Source: Candidatus Fluviicola riflensis (GTDB lineage Bacteria > Bacteroidota > Bacteroidia > Flavobacteriales_D > Crocinitomicaceae). Taken from it: a DNA stretch of 64,000 nucleotides. Below the pieces are notes generated by a model. The model made no database searches, was not told where the DNA came from, and saw nothing but the letters and a program-made list of their open reading frames with translations. Positions 17,602 to 26,721 of this stretch are shown piece after piece; positions within the stretch are counted from its first letter, which is position 1; every line of letters begins with the position of its first letter. A program made the position numbers and the translations under genes. The stretch spans positions 1,910,641-1,974,640 of the forward strand of contig CP022585.1 of NCBI GenBank assembly GCA_002243285.1, given 5' to 3'.

Positions 17602-18585
17602 ATGAAGGCAACTATAAAGCCTTTTATTATGCGATTCGTTACCGTTGCTTTCAGTTTAATTGTTGTTTCAAGTGCCTTTGCAGGTGGAAGCGAGAAGAAA
17701 TATACTCAAACAGAGTATGTCCAAATGTGGTCATCCGTTGCGGTTTCCCAAATGCAGATTTATAAAATTCCGGCCAGTATTACATTGGCACAAGGTATTT
17801 TGGAAAGCGGTAACGGGAATTCCGAGCTGGCGAAAAAAGCCAACAATCACTTCGGAATCAAATGCCACGACTGGAAAGGTGATACCGTTTTGATGGACGA
17901 CGATAAATTGGGTGAATGCTTTCGCAAGTACTCTTCAGCCGATGAATCGTACAAAGATCATAGCTTGTTTCTCACCGGTCGCTCGCGTTATTCCAAATTA
18001 TTCGGTTTTCCGATCAACGATTATAAATCTTGGGCACAAGGCTTAAAGGATGCCGGTTATGCAACCAATCCGAAATATCCGCAGCAATTAATCGAACTGA
18101 TCGAACGTTTGCATTTGGATAAATACGATGAGCAAGTGGCGCCGGTAAACAATCAGGGAACCGAATTGCTTGCACAAGAACTGGAAGATGCTAAAACAGC
18201 CAATGAAAAACCGGAAGAAAGTGCAAAAGCGTACCAGAAACACGCGGTAAAAGAGCATAAAAACAAAATCAACTACGTTGTTGCCCGAAAAGGCGATACG
18301 TTTTACAAGATCGCACAGGAGTTTAGCCTGGGAATGTGGCAGCTGTACCGTTACAATGACTACGGACCTAAAAAAGATTTGCTCGAAGAGGGCGACATCG
18401 TTTACCTGGAGCCGAAACGTCATCACGCAAAAGAAAAGAATGCTGTTTATACAGCGACAAAAAATACCACGATGCTTGCCATTTCGCAGGCCGAAGGAAT
18501 TAAACTGGAATCATTGTTAGACATGAACAACAGTGAATCCGGTGATGAAGTTGTTCAAAAAGGTCAAAAAGTCCTTCTTCGTTAG
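17602..18585 (+). CDS. glucosaminidase with two LysM domains
   Basis: A secreted peptidoglycan hydrolase of 327 residues from the ATG at 17602. A signal sequence ends near SLIVVSSAFAGGS. Residues about 40-170 form a FlgJ-type N-acetylglucosaminidase domain: PASITLAQGILESGNGNSEL holds the catalytic glutamate, followed by NNHFGIKCH and YSKLFGF. Two LysM modules follow, INYVVARKGDTFYKIA and a diverged AVYTATKNTTMLAISQAEG, which bind glycan chains. An internal ATG at 17629 is a possible alternative start. A GC-rich hairpin terminator lies 36 bases after the stop. Confidence 0.92.
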   Translation: MKATIKPFIMRFVTVAFSLIVVSSAFAGGSEKKYTQTEYVQMWSSVAVSQMQIYKIPASITLAQGILESGNGNSELAKKANNHFGIKCHDWKGDTVLMDDDKLGECFRKYSSADESYKDHSLFLTGRSRYSKLFGFPINDYKSWAQGLKDAGYATNPKYPQQLIELIERLHLDKYDEQVAPVNNQGTELLAQELEDAKTANEKPEESAKAYQKHAVKEHKNKINYVVARKGDTFYKIAQEFSLGMWQLYRYNDYGPKKDLLEEGDIVYLEPKRHHAKEKNAVYTATKNTTMLAISQAEGIKLESLLDMNNSESGDEVVQKGQKVLLR

Positions 18586-18621
18586 TCGTTGAACTGAAGA
18601 AGTTTATTGTTGTTGTTTGTT

Positions 18622-18661
18622 ATTGCGCCTGCGCTCATCGAGTGTCAGGCGCAATGTTTTT
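18622..18661 (+). terminator. rho-independent terminator after glucosaminidase gene
   Basis: ATTGCGCCTG (18622-18631) pairs perfectly with CAGGCGCAAT (18646-18655) across a 14-base loop and is followed by GTTTTT. Confidence 0.85.
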
Positions 18662-18719
18662 AGGGAAACCACACACTTGTTTAGTTGGTCCTCATCGACC
18701 AGTCGACGAACGATTTTAA

Positions 18720-18841
18720 TTCCCACGAATTCACGAATTTTTTGCTCAGCTACCGCACTCGCTTAACACATCAGTAAAGTGTGGGGTTATTGTATATTGG
18801 CGCTGCCGTTAGGAGCGCTATAATTCGCGAATTCGTGGGAA
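18720..18841. repeat. inverted-repeat element, family A copy 1 (empty form)
   Basis: Terminal repeats TTCCCACGAATTCACGAATT (left) and the inverse of TTCCCACGAATTCGCGAATT (right) differ at one base. Inner left arm TTTGCTCAGCTACCGCACTC and inner right arm GCGCTGCCGTTAGGAGCGC flank 37 bases of unrelated sequence. Copies at 20607-20735 and 53866-54408 share all four blocks. It sits in the gap 18586-19014, between the terminator above and the promoter-like TATTTTTG at 18992-18999. Confidence 0.8.
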
Positions 18842-19014
18842 ACAATCAGCATTACTAACAAAACGTTTTGATCAGCACCGTTTCTGACACTAGGATTACA
18901 ATCATTTACCAGCTATTCTATCAATAATGTATACTAATGATGAGCGGAATAACGGTTTAGTTAAAAGGTTAGGAATAAAAGAAAGTTTTGTTATTTTTGA
19001 TCAAAACAGGCTGT

Positions 19015-20544
19015 ATGAAACCCTCTAGTGAACTGTTCAAGCTGATCAAATCCCTGACTAAGTCAGAGAAACGTTTTTTTAAATTGTCTTCTGCCTTGCA
19101 GGCCGGAGAGAAAAATTACCTCAAGATCTTCGATTACATTGAGAAGCAGGATCATTACGACGAAGATGAACTCAAGGATGCTTTTACCGGAGAAGTTTTT
19201 GTAAAACATTTACCTTCAGAAAAAAATCATCTTTACCGATTGATATTAAAGAGTTTACGTGTTTATTACAGCGAGCAGTCGGCTTCGAGTATTTTGAAGC
19301 AGGAACTCAAAAACGTTGAAATTCTCTACAACAAAGCGCTTTACCGCGAATGCGAAAAGTTTGTACAGCGTGCCAAACTGGTGGCTAAGGAAAACGAAGA
19401 GTTTTATTATTGGTATGAATTGATCGCTTGGGAAAAACGCCTGTTGGAAGCTGCCTATGAAGAAGGTGAATTCGGGCGCGATCTCGACAGCCTGGTTGCG
19501 GAAGAAGAAGAAGTCATTTCCAAATTGCGTAACGTAGCTGAATATCAGATTATTTACTCCAAGATCAATCTGATTTTCCGGAGTGGAGGCTTTACCCGAA
19601 ATGAGTCTGAACGCAAAATAGTGGAAGATATCGCTGATTATCATCTGATTAAAGGAAAAAACACAGCCTTGTCAACCCGTGCTTCGTCGATTTGTTACTA
19701 CGTAAAAGGATTGTGTGCTGCTACGAACCGCAATTACGAAGACAGTTTTCAGTTTTTCAACCGCACGCGTGATATCCTGGACAATAACCCGAAAATCAAA
19801 GAAGATCTCGGACATCGTTATGTCGCCACATTGTCGCACTTATTGCGTTGTTATATAGATAATCAGCAGTTTGAAGAAGCTGAGCGCATGATCCACGAAT
19901 TGCGGGCCTTGGAAGGCAAGAAAGGATTTAATTCCATGGATATTTCCCTGCGCATCTTCACGATTTCCTATAATTCGGAGTTCTCATTGAATCTCGCTAT
20001 GGGTAATTTCCCGAAAGCCGCTCAGTTAATTAATGAAGTGGAACAGCAGGTACTCACTTTCGACGATAAAATTTCCAAAGAACAAACGATTTTATTCCAG
20101 TACAATAAGGCGTATACTTATTTCGGAATCGGTGAATATAAAAAAGCGCTTTCGACGCTCAATGAAGTACTCAACGACAACGAACAGCGTTTACGCCAGG
20201 ATATTTACAGCTTTTCGCGCATTTTCAATCTGATCATTCACTTCGAACTCGAGAATTACGATTTCCTCGAATACGTGATCAAATCGACCAATCGCTATTT
20301 ATCGAAACATGACCGCGATTACGAAATTGAAAATACGGTGATTCGTCACATCCGCAAGCTCGCAAAATCGACCAATAATGCACAGCGTACCGAGATCCTT
20401 GAAAAGATGAAAGTAGAAGTTGATGAGTTGATGAAAGACCAGCAGGAACGCGTGATCCTGGAGTATTTCCATCTTCCGGCGTGGGTCGACAGTAAACTCA
20501 CCAAAGAAAGCTTTTCCGGAACCATCCAAAAGTATCTTCGCTAA
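19015..20544 (+). CDS. TPR-like helical protein of unknown function
   Basis: About 509 residues from the ATG at 19015; an in-frame codon at 18988 lies before the likely -7 box TATTTTTG (18992-18999) and was rejected. The product is highly charged and helical, with repeated helix pairs of TPR type, for example YVKGLCAATNRNYEDSFQFF and FQYNKAYTYFGIGEYKKALS. No signal peptide, so cytoplasmic. No enzyme motif is visible. A role as a scaffold or regulator is only a guess. It is followed by a strong GC-rich terminator. Confidence 0.8.
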   Translation: MKPSSELFKLIKSLTKSEKRFFKLSSALQAGEKNYLKIFDYIEKQDHYDEDELKDAFTGEVFVKHLPSEKNHLYRLILKSLRVYYSEQSASSILKQELKNVEILYNKALYRECEKFVQRAKLVAKENEEFYYWYELIAWEKRLLEAAYEEGEFGRDLDSLVAEEEEVISKLRNVAEYQIIYSKINLIFRSGGFTRNESERKIVEDIADYHLIKGKNTALSTRASSICYYVKGLCAATNRNYEDSFQFFNRTRDILDNNPKIKEDLGHRYVATLSHLLRCYIDNQQFEEAERMIHELRALEGKKGFNSMDISLRIFTISYNSEFSLNLAMGNFPKAAQLINEVEQQVLTFDDKISKEQTILFQYNKAYTYFGIGEYKKALSTLNEVLNDNEQRLRQDIYSFSRIFNLIIHFELENYDFLEYVIKSTNRYLSKHDRDYEIENTVIRHIRKLAKSTNNAQRTEILEKMKVEVDELMKDQQERVILEYFHLPAWVDSKLTKESFSGTIQKYLR

Positions 20545-20581
20545 ACAAAACTGTTTACACGCTCCCACATATTTAATAATT

Positions 20582-20606
20582 CGTCCGCCTGAGGCGGACG
20601 TTTTTG
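20582..20606 (+). terminator. rho-independent terminator after TPR-like gene
   Basis: CGTCCGCC (20582-20589) and GGCGGACG (20593-20600) pair perfectly across a TGA loop and are followed by five Ts. Confidence 0.88.
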
Positions 20607-20735
20607 TTTCCCACGAATGCACGAATTTTTTGCTCGGCTAACGCACTCGCCGACAATTAGAATAGTAATTTACATAATATTACAAACACAAAGCGCGTCC
20701 GTTAGGCGCGCCATAATTCGTGCATTCGTGGGAAA
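20607..20735. repeat. inverted-repeat element, family A copy 2 (empty form)
   Basis: The 21-base ends (20607-20627 and 20715-20735) are perfect inverses of each other (TTTCCCACGAATGCACGAAT plus T). Inner arms are TGCTCGGCTAACGCACTCGC and GCGCGTCCGTTAGGCGCGC, flanking 40 AT-rich bases. The element abuts the terminator at 20582-20606. A further small dyad, TCCGCCAAAGGCGGA, follows at about 20751; nothing else is seen in the gap before proS. Confidence 0.85.
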
Positions 20736-20864
20736 CCTTTTTATAGCGATTCCGCCAAAGGCGGAGAGCATTAGCCGTAAACATATCACCTCCGTTTTTC
20801 GCTACGCGGAATTTCCTAATTTTACATCCTCATAAATTAACAGCATAAATTACAGCACAACATC

Positions 20865-22331
20865 ATGGCGCAGAAGTACACAACACGTGAAGAAGATTAC
20901 TCGAAATGGTATAATGAATTGGTTGCGCGAGCGGAATTGGCAGAAAATTCAGGTGTGCGCGGTTGCATGGTTATAAAACCATATGGCTACGCGATCTGGG
21001 AGAAAATTCAGGCTCAACTGGACAAAATGTTCAAGGAAACCGGTCACCAAAACGCTTATTTCCCGCTGTTTGTGCCCAAAAGCATGTTTGAGGCTGAAGA
21101 GAAAAATGCCGAAGGTTTCGCGAAGGAATGCGCTGTAGTAACACATTACCGCTTAAAAACTGATCCTGAAAATCCGGCAAAACTGATCGTTGATCCGGAA
21201 GCAAAACTGGAAGAAGAACTGATTGTTCGTCCAACCAGTGAAGCGATTATCTGGAGTACCTATAAAAACTGGATCCAATCATACCGCGATTTGCCGATCC
21301 TGATCAATCAATGGGCGAACGTTGTGCGCTGGGAAATGCGAACGCGGATCTTTTTGCGTACAGCTGAATTTTTGTGGCAGGAAGGCCATACAGCGCACGC
21401 AACGAAGCAAGAAGCGATTGCCGAAAGCGAGTTGATGCTGGATGTGTACACGACGTTTGTAGAGCAATTCATGGCTATGCCTGTGATTCGCGGTCGTAAA
21501 ACCGAAAGCGAGCGCTTTGCAGGAGCAGATGATACGTATTGTATCGAAGCGATGATGCAGGATGGAAAAGCATTGCAGGCGGGAACATCTCACTTTCTAG
21601 GACAAAATTTTGCCAAAGCATTTGATGTGAAATTTGCCGATAAAGAAGGGAAACTCGATTATGTTTGGGCAACTTCATGGGGAGTTTCCACACGTTTGAT
21701 GGGCGCATTAATTATGACACATTCCGATGATGAAGGATTGGTGTTGCCGCCGGCTCTTGCGCCGATTCAGGTAGTGATTGTTCCGATTAACGTTACAGAG
21801 GAAATCACCGAAGTGGTTGATAAAATTCAATCCGAATTGCGCGCATTGGGCGTTTCGGTGAAATACGACGATGATGACAACCGTCGTCCGGGATGGAAAT
21901 TTGCCGAATACGAAGCGAAAGGAGTTCCTGTACGTTTAGCTGTTGGTCCGCGTGATCTGGCTAATGGAGTAGTGGAAGTTGCCCGTCGTGACACAAAAGA
22001 GAAATTCTCAATGAAAATAGAAGGAATTGCTTCTGAAATCAAGCAATTACTCGATGCGATTCAAACCAATTTATACGAAACATCTTTAGCGCGCCGTACT
22101 GCCGGAATGCATTCGGTAGATTCGTACGAGGAATTCAAAACGCGCCTGGAAGCTGACGGTGGATTTTACCTGGCTCATTGGGATGGTACTGCCGAAACAG
22201 AAGAGAAAGTGAAGAAAGAAACGCAGGCAACTATTCGTTGTATTCCATTGGATATTCCTTCGGAACCGGGAGTTTGTATGGTCACAGGTAAACCTTCGGC
22301 CGGTAGAGTGGTGTTTGCGAAAGCATATTAA
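20865..22331 (+). CDS. proS: prolyl-tRNA synthetase, archaeal/eukaryotic-type
   Basis: A class II aminoacyl-tRNA synthetase that charges tRNA-Pro; 488 residues. It lacks the insertion domain of the bacterial form and matches the ProS type 3 layout: motif 1 region near residue 30-60, RPTSEAIIW, motif 2 in [33 protein letters not shown], and an anticodon-binding domain beginning [10 protein letters not shown]. The C-terminus ends in the usual AKAY. Such forms are common in Bacteroidota. The stop codon overlaps the first bases of a family-E inverted repeat. Confidence 0.96.
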   Translation: MAQKYTTREEDYSKWYNELVARAELAENSGVRGCMVIKPYGYAIWEKIQAQLDKMFKETGHQNAYFPLFVPKSMFEAEEKNAEGFAKECAVVTHYRLKTDPENPAKLIVDPEAKLEEELIVRPTSEAIIWSTYKNWIQSYRDLPILINQWANVVRWEMRTRIFLRTAEFLWQEGHTAHATKQEAIAESELMLDVYTTFVEQFMAMPVIRGRKTESERFAGADDTYCIEAMMQDGKALQAGTSHFLGQNFAKAFDVKFADKEGKLDYVWATSWGVSTRLMGALIMTHSDDEGLVLPPALAPIQVVIVPINVTEEITEVVDKIQSELRALGVSVKYDDDDNRRPGWKFAEYEAKGVPVRLAVGPRDLANGVVEVARRDTKEKFSMKIEGIASEIKQLLDAIQTNLYETSLARRTAGMHSVDSYEEFKTRLEADGGFYLAHWDGTAETEEKVKKETQATIRCIPLDIPSEPGVCMVTGKPSAGRVVFAKAY

Positions 22332-22403
22332 TGTTGAATGTTAAATGCTGAATTTTTAATTGGTTGTGTCCAATTCAACATTAAAAATTCAGCATTCAAC
22401 ATT
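22330..22403. repeat. interspersed inverted repeat, family E copy 2
   Basis: AATGTTGAATGTTAAATGCT plus GAATTTTTAATTGG (22330-22363) is inverted at 22370-22403 (CCAATTCAACATTAAAAATT, CAGCATTCAACATT) with a 6-base loop. It starts inside the proS stop codon and could serve as a terminator or RNA-stabilising hairpin. Confidence 0.75.
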
Positions 22404-22421
22404 TTAAAAAAATAAAGGGTT

Positions 22422-23102
22422 ATGAGCGATACACTAAACCTCATTCAGGAATTGCTGCAAAAAAAAGCGGCGTTAAAGCAGGATATTTTTCAGGATACGA
22501 AACGTCATTTCGAACGTTTTAAGCAGCATTTGCTGGAAGAAGTCGGGATTCTGCGCCATGCAATAGTGGATGACCGGATCCGCCTGCATGTTGAGTATAA
22601 AGGCGAATTTCAGATAGAAGTGTATATCGGCAGCGACGTGTTGATTTTTCAAATGCATACCAATGTGTTTGGTTTACCCGAGGAACACGCTTTGTGGAAA
22701 TCCGATTACCTGAAGGAAGACAAGGAAAGAGGATTTTTCGGGATCATCAATATCTACAACTTCCTGGCTGAGTCCTATTTGAAATCACGCCTCAACGACG
22801 TTGGATATCTGATCGGCCGGATTTTCATTAATAAGGATGAGAATTATATGGTGGAAGGGAAAGGACAATTGGGATTTTTGTTTCGTGATCTGACCGACAC
22901 CCAACTCAATGATTCGATCATTAAACACATCATTCACGTGGCATTTGTGTATGCGCTGGAATTCGATTTATTGACCCCGCCGTACGACATTGTAGCCAAA
23001 GCAACTGTAAATCAGATGTTGGAGCAAAATTCACGCGATCAGGTGTCGACGGGCAAGCGTTTGGGATTCAAATTCTCGGCGGAAGACAAGGATATATTTT
23101 AG
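22422..23102 (+). CDS. conserved hypothetical protein
   Basis: A 226-residue cytoplasmic protein without signal peptide or recognised motif. The N-terminus is helical (LIQELLQKKAALKQDIFQDT), and the rest alternates strands such as IRLHVEYKGEFQIEVYIGSD and YMVEGKGQLGFLFRDL with helices. The composition is that of a normal globular protein and codon use resembles the neighbours. It lies between proS and the tRNA-Glu pair, with an inverted-repeat spacer upstream. No function is proposed. Confidence 0.8.
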   Translation: MSDTLNLIQELLQKKAALKQDIFQDTKRHFERFKQHLLEEVGILRHAIVDDRIRLHVEYKGEFQIEVYIGSDVLIFQMHTNVFGLPEEHALWKSDYLKEDKERGFFGIINIYNFLAESYLKSRLNDVGYLIGRIFINKDENYMVEGKGQLGFLFRDLTDTQLNDSIIKHIIHVAFVYALEFDLLTPPYDIVAKATVNQMLEQNSRDQVSTGKRLGFKFSAEDKDIF

Positions 23103-23122
23103 CAAAAAATGAGCGCGATAAC

Positions 23123-23152
23123 TTGCATTTAGAAAAAATCCAAGTATATTTG
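23123..23152 (+). promoter_or_regulatory. Bacteroidota-type promoter for the tRNA-Glu pair
   Basis: TTG at 23123-23125 and TATATTTG at 23145-23152 are separated by 19 bases, matching the TTTG-N19-TAnnTTTG consensus of the Bacteroidota primary sigma factor. The first tRNA begins 20 bases downstream. Confidence 0.75.
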
Positions 23153-23171
23153 CACTCCGAAATTCAAAAAC

Positions 23172-23246
23172 GGCCCATTCGTCTAGTGGTTAGGACGCCA
23201 GGTTTTCATCCTGGAAACAGGAGTTCGATTCTCCTATGGGCTGCCA
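23172..23246 (+). tRNA. tRNA-Glu (UUC), copy 1, CCA encoded
   Basis: The acceptor 5' strand GGCCCAT pairs with ATGGGCT; the anticodon stem CCAGG/CCTGG holds the loop TTTTCAT with anticodon TTC. The T arm AGGAG-TTCGATT-CTCCT is intact. The gene ends with discriminator G (23243) and encoded CCA (23244-23246). Confidence 0.96.
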
Positions 23247-23254
23247 AGTTTTTT

Positions 23255-23326
23255 GGCCCATTCGTCTAGTGGTTAGGACGCCAGGTTTTCATCCTGGAAA
23301 CAGGAGTTCGATTCTCCTATGGGCTG
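23255..23326 (+). tRNA. tRNA-Glu (UUC), copy 2, no encoded CCA
   Basis: Identical to copy 1 through the discriminator base, including anticodon TTC, but followed by CAA instead of CCA. The copies are 8 bases apart and share one promoter. CCA would have to be added by the nucleotidyltransferase. Confidence 0.95.
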
Positions 23327-23363
23327 CAAATTTTGATAGATTAAAAAATTAACTAAGTAGAAA

Positions 23364-23615
23364 ATGGCAAATCATAAGTCAGCACAAAAGCGAATCCGTT
23401 CCAACGATGTTAAACGTATGCGCAACAAGTATCAGCATAAAACTACACGTAATGCTGTTCGTAAATTGCGTTCGTTGAAAGACAAAAAAGAAGCAGAAAC
23501 TATGTTGCCTTCTGTAGCAGCAATGTTGGATAGATTAGCGAAACGCAATGTGATTCACAAAAACAAAGCTGCAAATCTTAAATCAGGTTTGACTGTTTTT
23601 GTCAATAAACTGTAA
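23364..23615 (+). CDS. rpsT: 30S ribosomal protein S20
   Basis: Binds 16S rRNA in the small subunit. The 83 residues begin [20 protein letters not shown], the hallmark S20 N-terminus, and continue as a basic helical bundle with the [11 protein letters not shown] segment. It follows the two tRNA genes by 37 bases and may be cotranscribed. A hairpin terminator follows 18 bases after the stop. Confidence 0.97.
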   Translation: MANHKSAQKRIRSNDVKRMRNKYQHKTTRNAVRKLRSLKDKKEAETMLPSVAAMLDRLAKRNVIHKNKAANLKSGLTVFVNKL

Positions 23616-23633
23616 TCAGATTTAATCGTATTT

Positions 23634-23678
23634 AAAGGGTCTTGTTCGTCTGTTGACGGATGAGACCCTTTTGCTATT
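23634..23678 (+). terminator. rho-independent terminator after rpsT
   Basis: AAAGGGTC (23634-23641) pairs with GACCCTTT (23664-23671); an inner GTTCGTC/GACGGAT helix extends it, and T-rich sequence follows. Confidence 0.85.
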
Positions 23679-23681
23679 TTT

Positions 23682-25418
23682 ATGCTTTATATGTTGCTCA
23701 GGCTTTTCATGTGCGGTTGTATGGTGGTGTGTTTTGCTTTTTCAAGCGCAGCACAGTTTCCGTATTATCAATATTTCCAGGATACACTTCGTCCGGGATA
23801 CCGCATTTCAGGATCGTTTGATAGTATTGATGTAAAACTGGGATCGTACCAATCGACACAACCCACTCTTTGGCGGCCTTCACAGGAAGTGTTCGATTTG
23901 AGCCGGATGCATACCACCATTCCGATTCAGTTATTGCCGTTGCGTTTCAGTTCTATTCCGCATGTTGGTTTGCAGTATTCGTTTGGTTCCAACGCGTCAC
24001 AACAAGGCGGAATTTCTTACACACAAGCGCTTACGCCAAACCAGTTTATTCAATTGGATTATAAACGGCAGAATAGCAACGGTGCCATTCGAAACTCGGC
24101 TTATGAGTACAATCATTTTGAACTGGCACATTTGGTGCGCCTAAAACGTTATGCTTCGCAAGTAAGATTACTCTTTGATGGTGTGGACAAAGGCACAAGC
24201 GGCGGAATCGTTAACGACAGTATAGATGATTCGCAACCGATAGAGTTTTTTGCAGTGGAAAAACCGATTGCTGACATCCGCTACCGGAATTTTATGCTTG
24301 ATTGGCAAAACTACTTTTCGTTTACCAAAGACAGCCTGATCAAAACCGGATTGTACCTTGCACCGCATTATGAAATCAGGAACCGGCGTTATACCGAAAC
24401 CGGCGATATCGTTGCTATTTATGGCTTGGCGAATATCGATCCTGAAGAAACAAACGATTATTGGGAACGCACCGAAATAGGTGGTACCGCTGGCTATTTC
24501 TTTCATACAAGCGTTTTTTCCATCAACGGTGGTTTAAAAACAGAGTACTGGGATTTTGATAATCTTTCGGTAAAAAGTGACACAATTGAAGCAGGTTTGG
24601 TGAGTGATGTCGTAATCCAGTTGCGGAGCCGGTTGCAGTTGAAAGCCAGTGGATCATACACATTTGTTGGTGCTTCCGGAGAAAAAAGCCTCGATGCTTA
24701 CTTGTACTTCAAGCCGAATTTTGCCGATTTCAACGTACGTTTCCTGTTCAACGAAATGTTTCCTACCAACGATCAGCGGGCTTATTTCTCCAATACACTC
24801 AACTACAGCTGGCAGTCCAGGACATTGATCACGACAACCGGTTTGGAAGCGACCCTGAAATCGAAGATCAGAAAATTGCCGCTCAAAGCAGGATTTTCAT
24901 TCAAAAATATACAGAACAATCCGTTTTTCTCCGGAACCAGCTGGCGACAGGATACGTTGACCAATCTTTCCTTTTTGTCTGTTGATCTTCGTGCTGATCT
25001 TTCATGGTGGAAATTGTTTTTCCAGCCCATGGTGCGCGTTCAGCAAAGTAATTTCAGTTACGTTCCTTCGTTTCAGGCATTTGCGCGATTGGGCTTCGAC
25101 GGTTATCTGTTTAAAGCGAAGAAACTACGTGCCACAATCGGCGCAGATCTTGGTTATACAACAGCCTTCAGTTTACTTGATTACGCGCCGCAGGTAGACG
25201 CTTATATTCTGCCAAACGGAACATCAATGGTGACACAATATGCTGCTATGCCGAAGTTGCATGCTTTCACACAGTTTGAACTCGGATTCTTCCGCTGGTA
25301 TATTCGTGTAGAAAACATCGAGCAGGCTTTTGTCAAAACAGTCAACCAGGAAACACTCGGTTATCCGGTGGTGCCGTTTCAGCTGAGGGTAGGTTTGTCG
25401 TGGGACCTCTTTAACTGA
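23682..25418 (+). CDS. putative porin / outer-membrane beta-barrel protein
   Basis: About 578 residues with a hydrophobic signal region (MCGCMVVCFAFSSAAQ near the start) and many alternating amphipathic strands with aromatic girdles, for example IQLDYKRQNSNG, LQLKASGSYTFVGA and ARLGFDGYLFKAKKLRATIG, ending LRVGLSWDLFN. This fits the putative porin family of Bacteroidota. An ATG at 23691 is an alternative start, since 23682 overlaps a TATTTTTA box near the rpsT terminator. No TonB box or plug domain is present, so it is probably a passive channel rather than a TonB-dependent receptor. Substrate unknown. Confidence 0.75.
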   Translation: MLYMLLRLFMCGCMVVCFAFSSAAQFPYYQYFQDTLRPGYRISGSFDSIDVKLGSYQSTQPTLWRPSQEVFDLSRMHTTIPIQLLPLRFSSIPHVGLQYSFGSNASQQGGISYTQALTPNQFIQLDYKRQNSNGAIRNSAYEYNHFELAHLVRLKRYASQVRLLFDGVDKGTSGGIVNDSIDDSQPIEFFAVEKPIADIRYRNFMLDWQNYFSFTKDSLIKTGLYLAPHYEIRNRRYTETGDIVAIYGLANIDPEETNDYWERTEIGGTAGYFFHTSVFSINGGLKTEYWDFDNLSVKSDTIEAGLVSDVVIQLRSRLQLKASGSYTFVGASGEKSLDAYLYFKPNFADFNVRFLFNEMFPTNDQRAYFSNTLNYSWQSRTLITTTGLEATLKSKIRKLPLKAGFSFKNIQNNPFFSGTSWRQDTLTNLSFLSVDLRADLSWWKLFFQPMVRVQQSNFSYVPSFQAFARLGFDGYLFKAKKLRATIGADLGYTTAFSLLDYAPQVDAYILPNGTSMVTQYAAMPKLHAFTQFELGFFRWYIRVENIEQAFVKTVNQETLGYPVVPFQLRVGLSWDLFN

Positions 25419-25577
25419 TGCTTAATTCTTAATGTTGAATTTTGAATGTGGGCTTTCCTCTTGTGTTAAACTTCTACTTCTCTCCAAAATTTATTGTTGT
25501 TTCCTGGAATTTTTCTTATTACATGAAACCCAATTAAGCATTCAACATTAAGCATTCAACATTAAGCATTCAACATT
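25418..25577. repeat. interspersed inverted repeat, family E copy 3, with 14-bp tandem triplet
   Basis: The left arm (ATGCTTAATTCTTAATGTTG, AATTTTGAATG) and right arm are imperfect inverses. The right arm is expanded into three tandem 14-base units ATTAAGCATTCAAC (25533-25546, 25547-25560, 25561-25574). The last unit supplies the final four codons and stop of the convergent dgkA gene. Confidence 0.7.
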
Positions 25578-25951
25578 ATTAAGATTTTAGGTATGAAAAT
25601 GATGAGTCCGACAGCTAAAGCAGTAATGGCTCCGATCAATACGGCCGCTGCAGCTAAGTCTTTTATTTTTTTGATGGAATCGTGGCGTTCCGGTGAAACG
25701 AAGTCAGACAGGTTTTCAATGGCAGAATTCACAATTTCCAAGGCGATGACCAGCCCAATGGCGAAAATAATGGCGATCCATTCGTAGCCTGAGATCTGGA
25801 AGATAAATCCAAGAACAACTGCTATAACGGCGGCTGCAATGTGAATCCATGAATTGTGTTCTTCGCGCAACAGGATTCGTAAGCCGTTAAATGCGTATAT
25901 AAAACTGCCAAACCGTTTGGCAGAAGAGAATCGTTGTTGCTGTTTATTCAT
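25562..25951 (-). CDS. dgkA: diacylglycerol/undecaprenol kinase
   Basis: A small integral membrane kinase of 129 residues of the DgkA family, with three membrane helices. The conserved block LEIVNSAIENLSDF and IKKIKDLAAAAVLI match family active-site residues. It phosphorylates diacylglycerol or undecaprenol at the inner membrane; Gram-positive-like sequence features (RFGSFIYAFNGLRILLREE) point toward the undecaprenol kinase subgroup, but this cannot be settled by eye. The last residues, MLNA, and the stop codon are encoded inside the tandem family-E repeat, so the C-terminus has been set by repeat insertion or expansion. Confidence 0.9.
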   Translation of the reverse strand: MNKQQQRFSSAKRFGSFIYAFNGLRILLREEHNSWIHIAAAVIAVVLGFIFQISGYEWIAIIFAIGLVIALEIVNSAIENLSDFVSPERHDSIKKIKDLAAAAVLIGAITALAVGLIIFIPKILIMLNA

Positions 25952-26023
25952 AGGTTTTGACGAGGTTGTTGAAATGCCCCGGCAAGATAACGATAGACTT
26001 GAAAGCGTAGTATCTTGTTAAGA

Positions 26024-26404
26024 TCAATTAACAATTCGCTTTTTGGAATATCGCTTCACCAGCGGTTCGAGATCACTCCATGCTCCGCCATTGTAAACAT
26101 GTCTGAATCCGCGTTCTTTCAGCAGTGATTCGACCTTTACGCTTCTTAAACCATGCGAGCAACAGGTAATGTAAGTTTTCTTTTTGTCGAGTTCGGTATA
26201 TCGCTCGCGGATGGTTCCAAGTGAAATATTGACAGAACCTTTGATGTGGCCTCTATCGAATTCGGTTTCGGTGCGCACATCCAGAATAACAGCTCCGTTT
26301 GCGATCAGCTTTTCGATTCCATGGTCAGTCGTGGCAATGCGAAACGTTCTGTAAGCAAGGTAAAAGAGAAGCAGTATTCCCGTGGTAATCAACGTTGTTT
26401 TCAT
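26024..26404 (-). CDS. membrane-anchored rhodanese-like protein
   Basis: 126 residues from the ATG at 26404. An N-terminal hydrophobic segment (LITTGILLLFYLAYRTF) anchors a rhodanese domain with GAVILDVRTETEFDRGHIKG. The active-site loop reads YITCCSHGLRS, with a cysteine at the expected place. Such proteins handle sulfur groups or bind other small anions; the substrate is not visible. Its start overlaps the stop of the DUF3817 gene by 4 bases (ATGA), so it is the third gene of a TetR-linked operon. Confidence 0.88.
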   Translation of the reverse strand: MKTTLITTGILLLFYLAYRTFRIATTDHGIEKLIANGAVILDVRTETEFDRGHIKGSVNISLGTIRERYTELDKKKTYITCCSHGLRSVKVESLLKERGFRHVYNGGAWSDLEPLVKRYSKKRIVN

Positions 26405-26715
26405 TCGGGATCGGCTAATTTTCTGAAAATGCTGTAATCGATATAGATGGTTCCGAACGGAATAAAACACGCCAGGATGATTTTCCAGGTGGTTGTCTTG
26501 AATTTCCAGTTGTATTCAACTCCCAAACTCAAGGTGTTGAACAAAAACAGCACAAAAATGCCGCCATGAATCGGGCCTAAAAGCGCCGAAAGGTTTGGAT
26601 TGCCGTACATATACTTGAGCGGAACCGCTACAAATAGCAGCACAAGTAAGGAAATTCCTTCCAAAAAGCCAATTATTCGAAGTCTTCCAATGCGTGAGTT
26701 AATGAATTGTTTCAT
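26401..26715 (-). CDS. DUF3817 membrane protein
   Basis: 104 residues from the ATG at 26715; an in-frame TTG two codons earlier is less likely. RIIGFLEGISLLVLLFVAVP followed by PLKYMYGNPN and GPIHGGIFVLFLF is the DUF3817 signature, with three membrane helices. Function unknown. It is the middle gene of a three-gene set with a rhodanese and another membrane protein; the start lies 6 bases after the upstream stop. Presumably controlled by the palindromic operator at 27208-27233. Confidence 0.88.
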   Translation of the reverse strand: MKQFINSRIGRLRIIGFLEGISLLVLLFVAVPLKYMYGNPNLSALLGPIHGGIFVLFLFNTLSLGVEYNWKFKTTTWKIILACFIPFGTIYIDYSIFRKLADPE

Positions 26716-26721
26716 AAGCAA

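Noticed and set aside
25533..25574. Short tandem repeat that might be mistaken for a CRISPR array
   Set aside because: The 14-base units are directly adjacent without spacers and there are no cas genes; it is an expanded family E arm.
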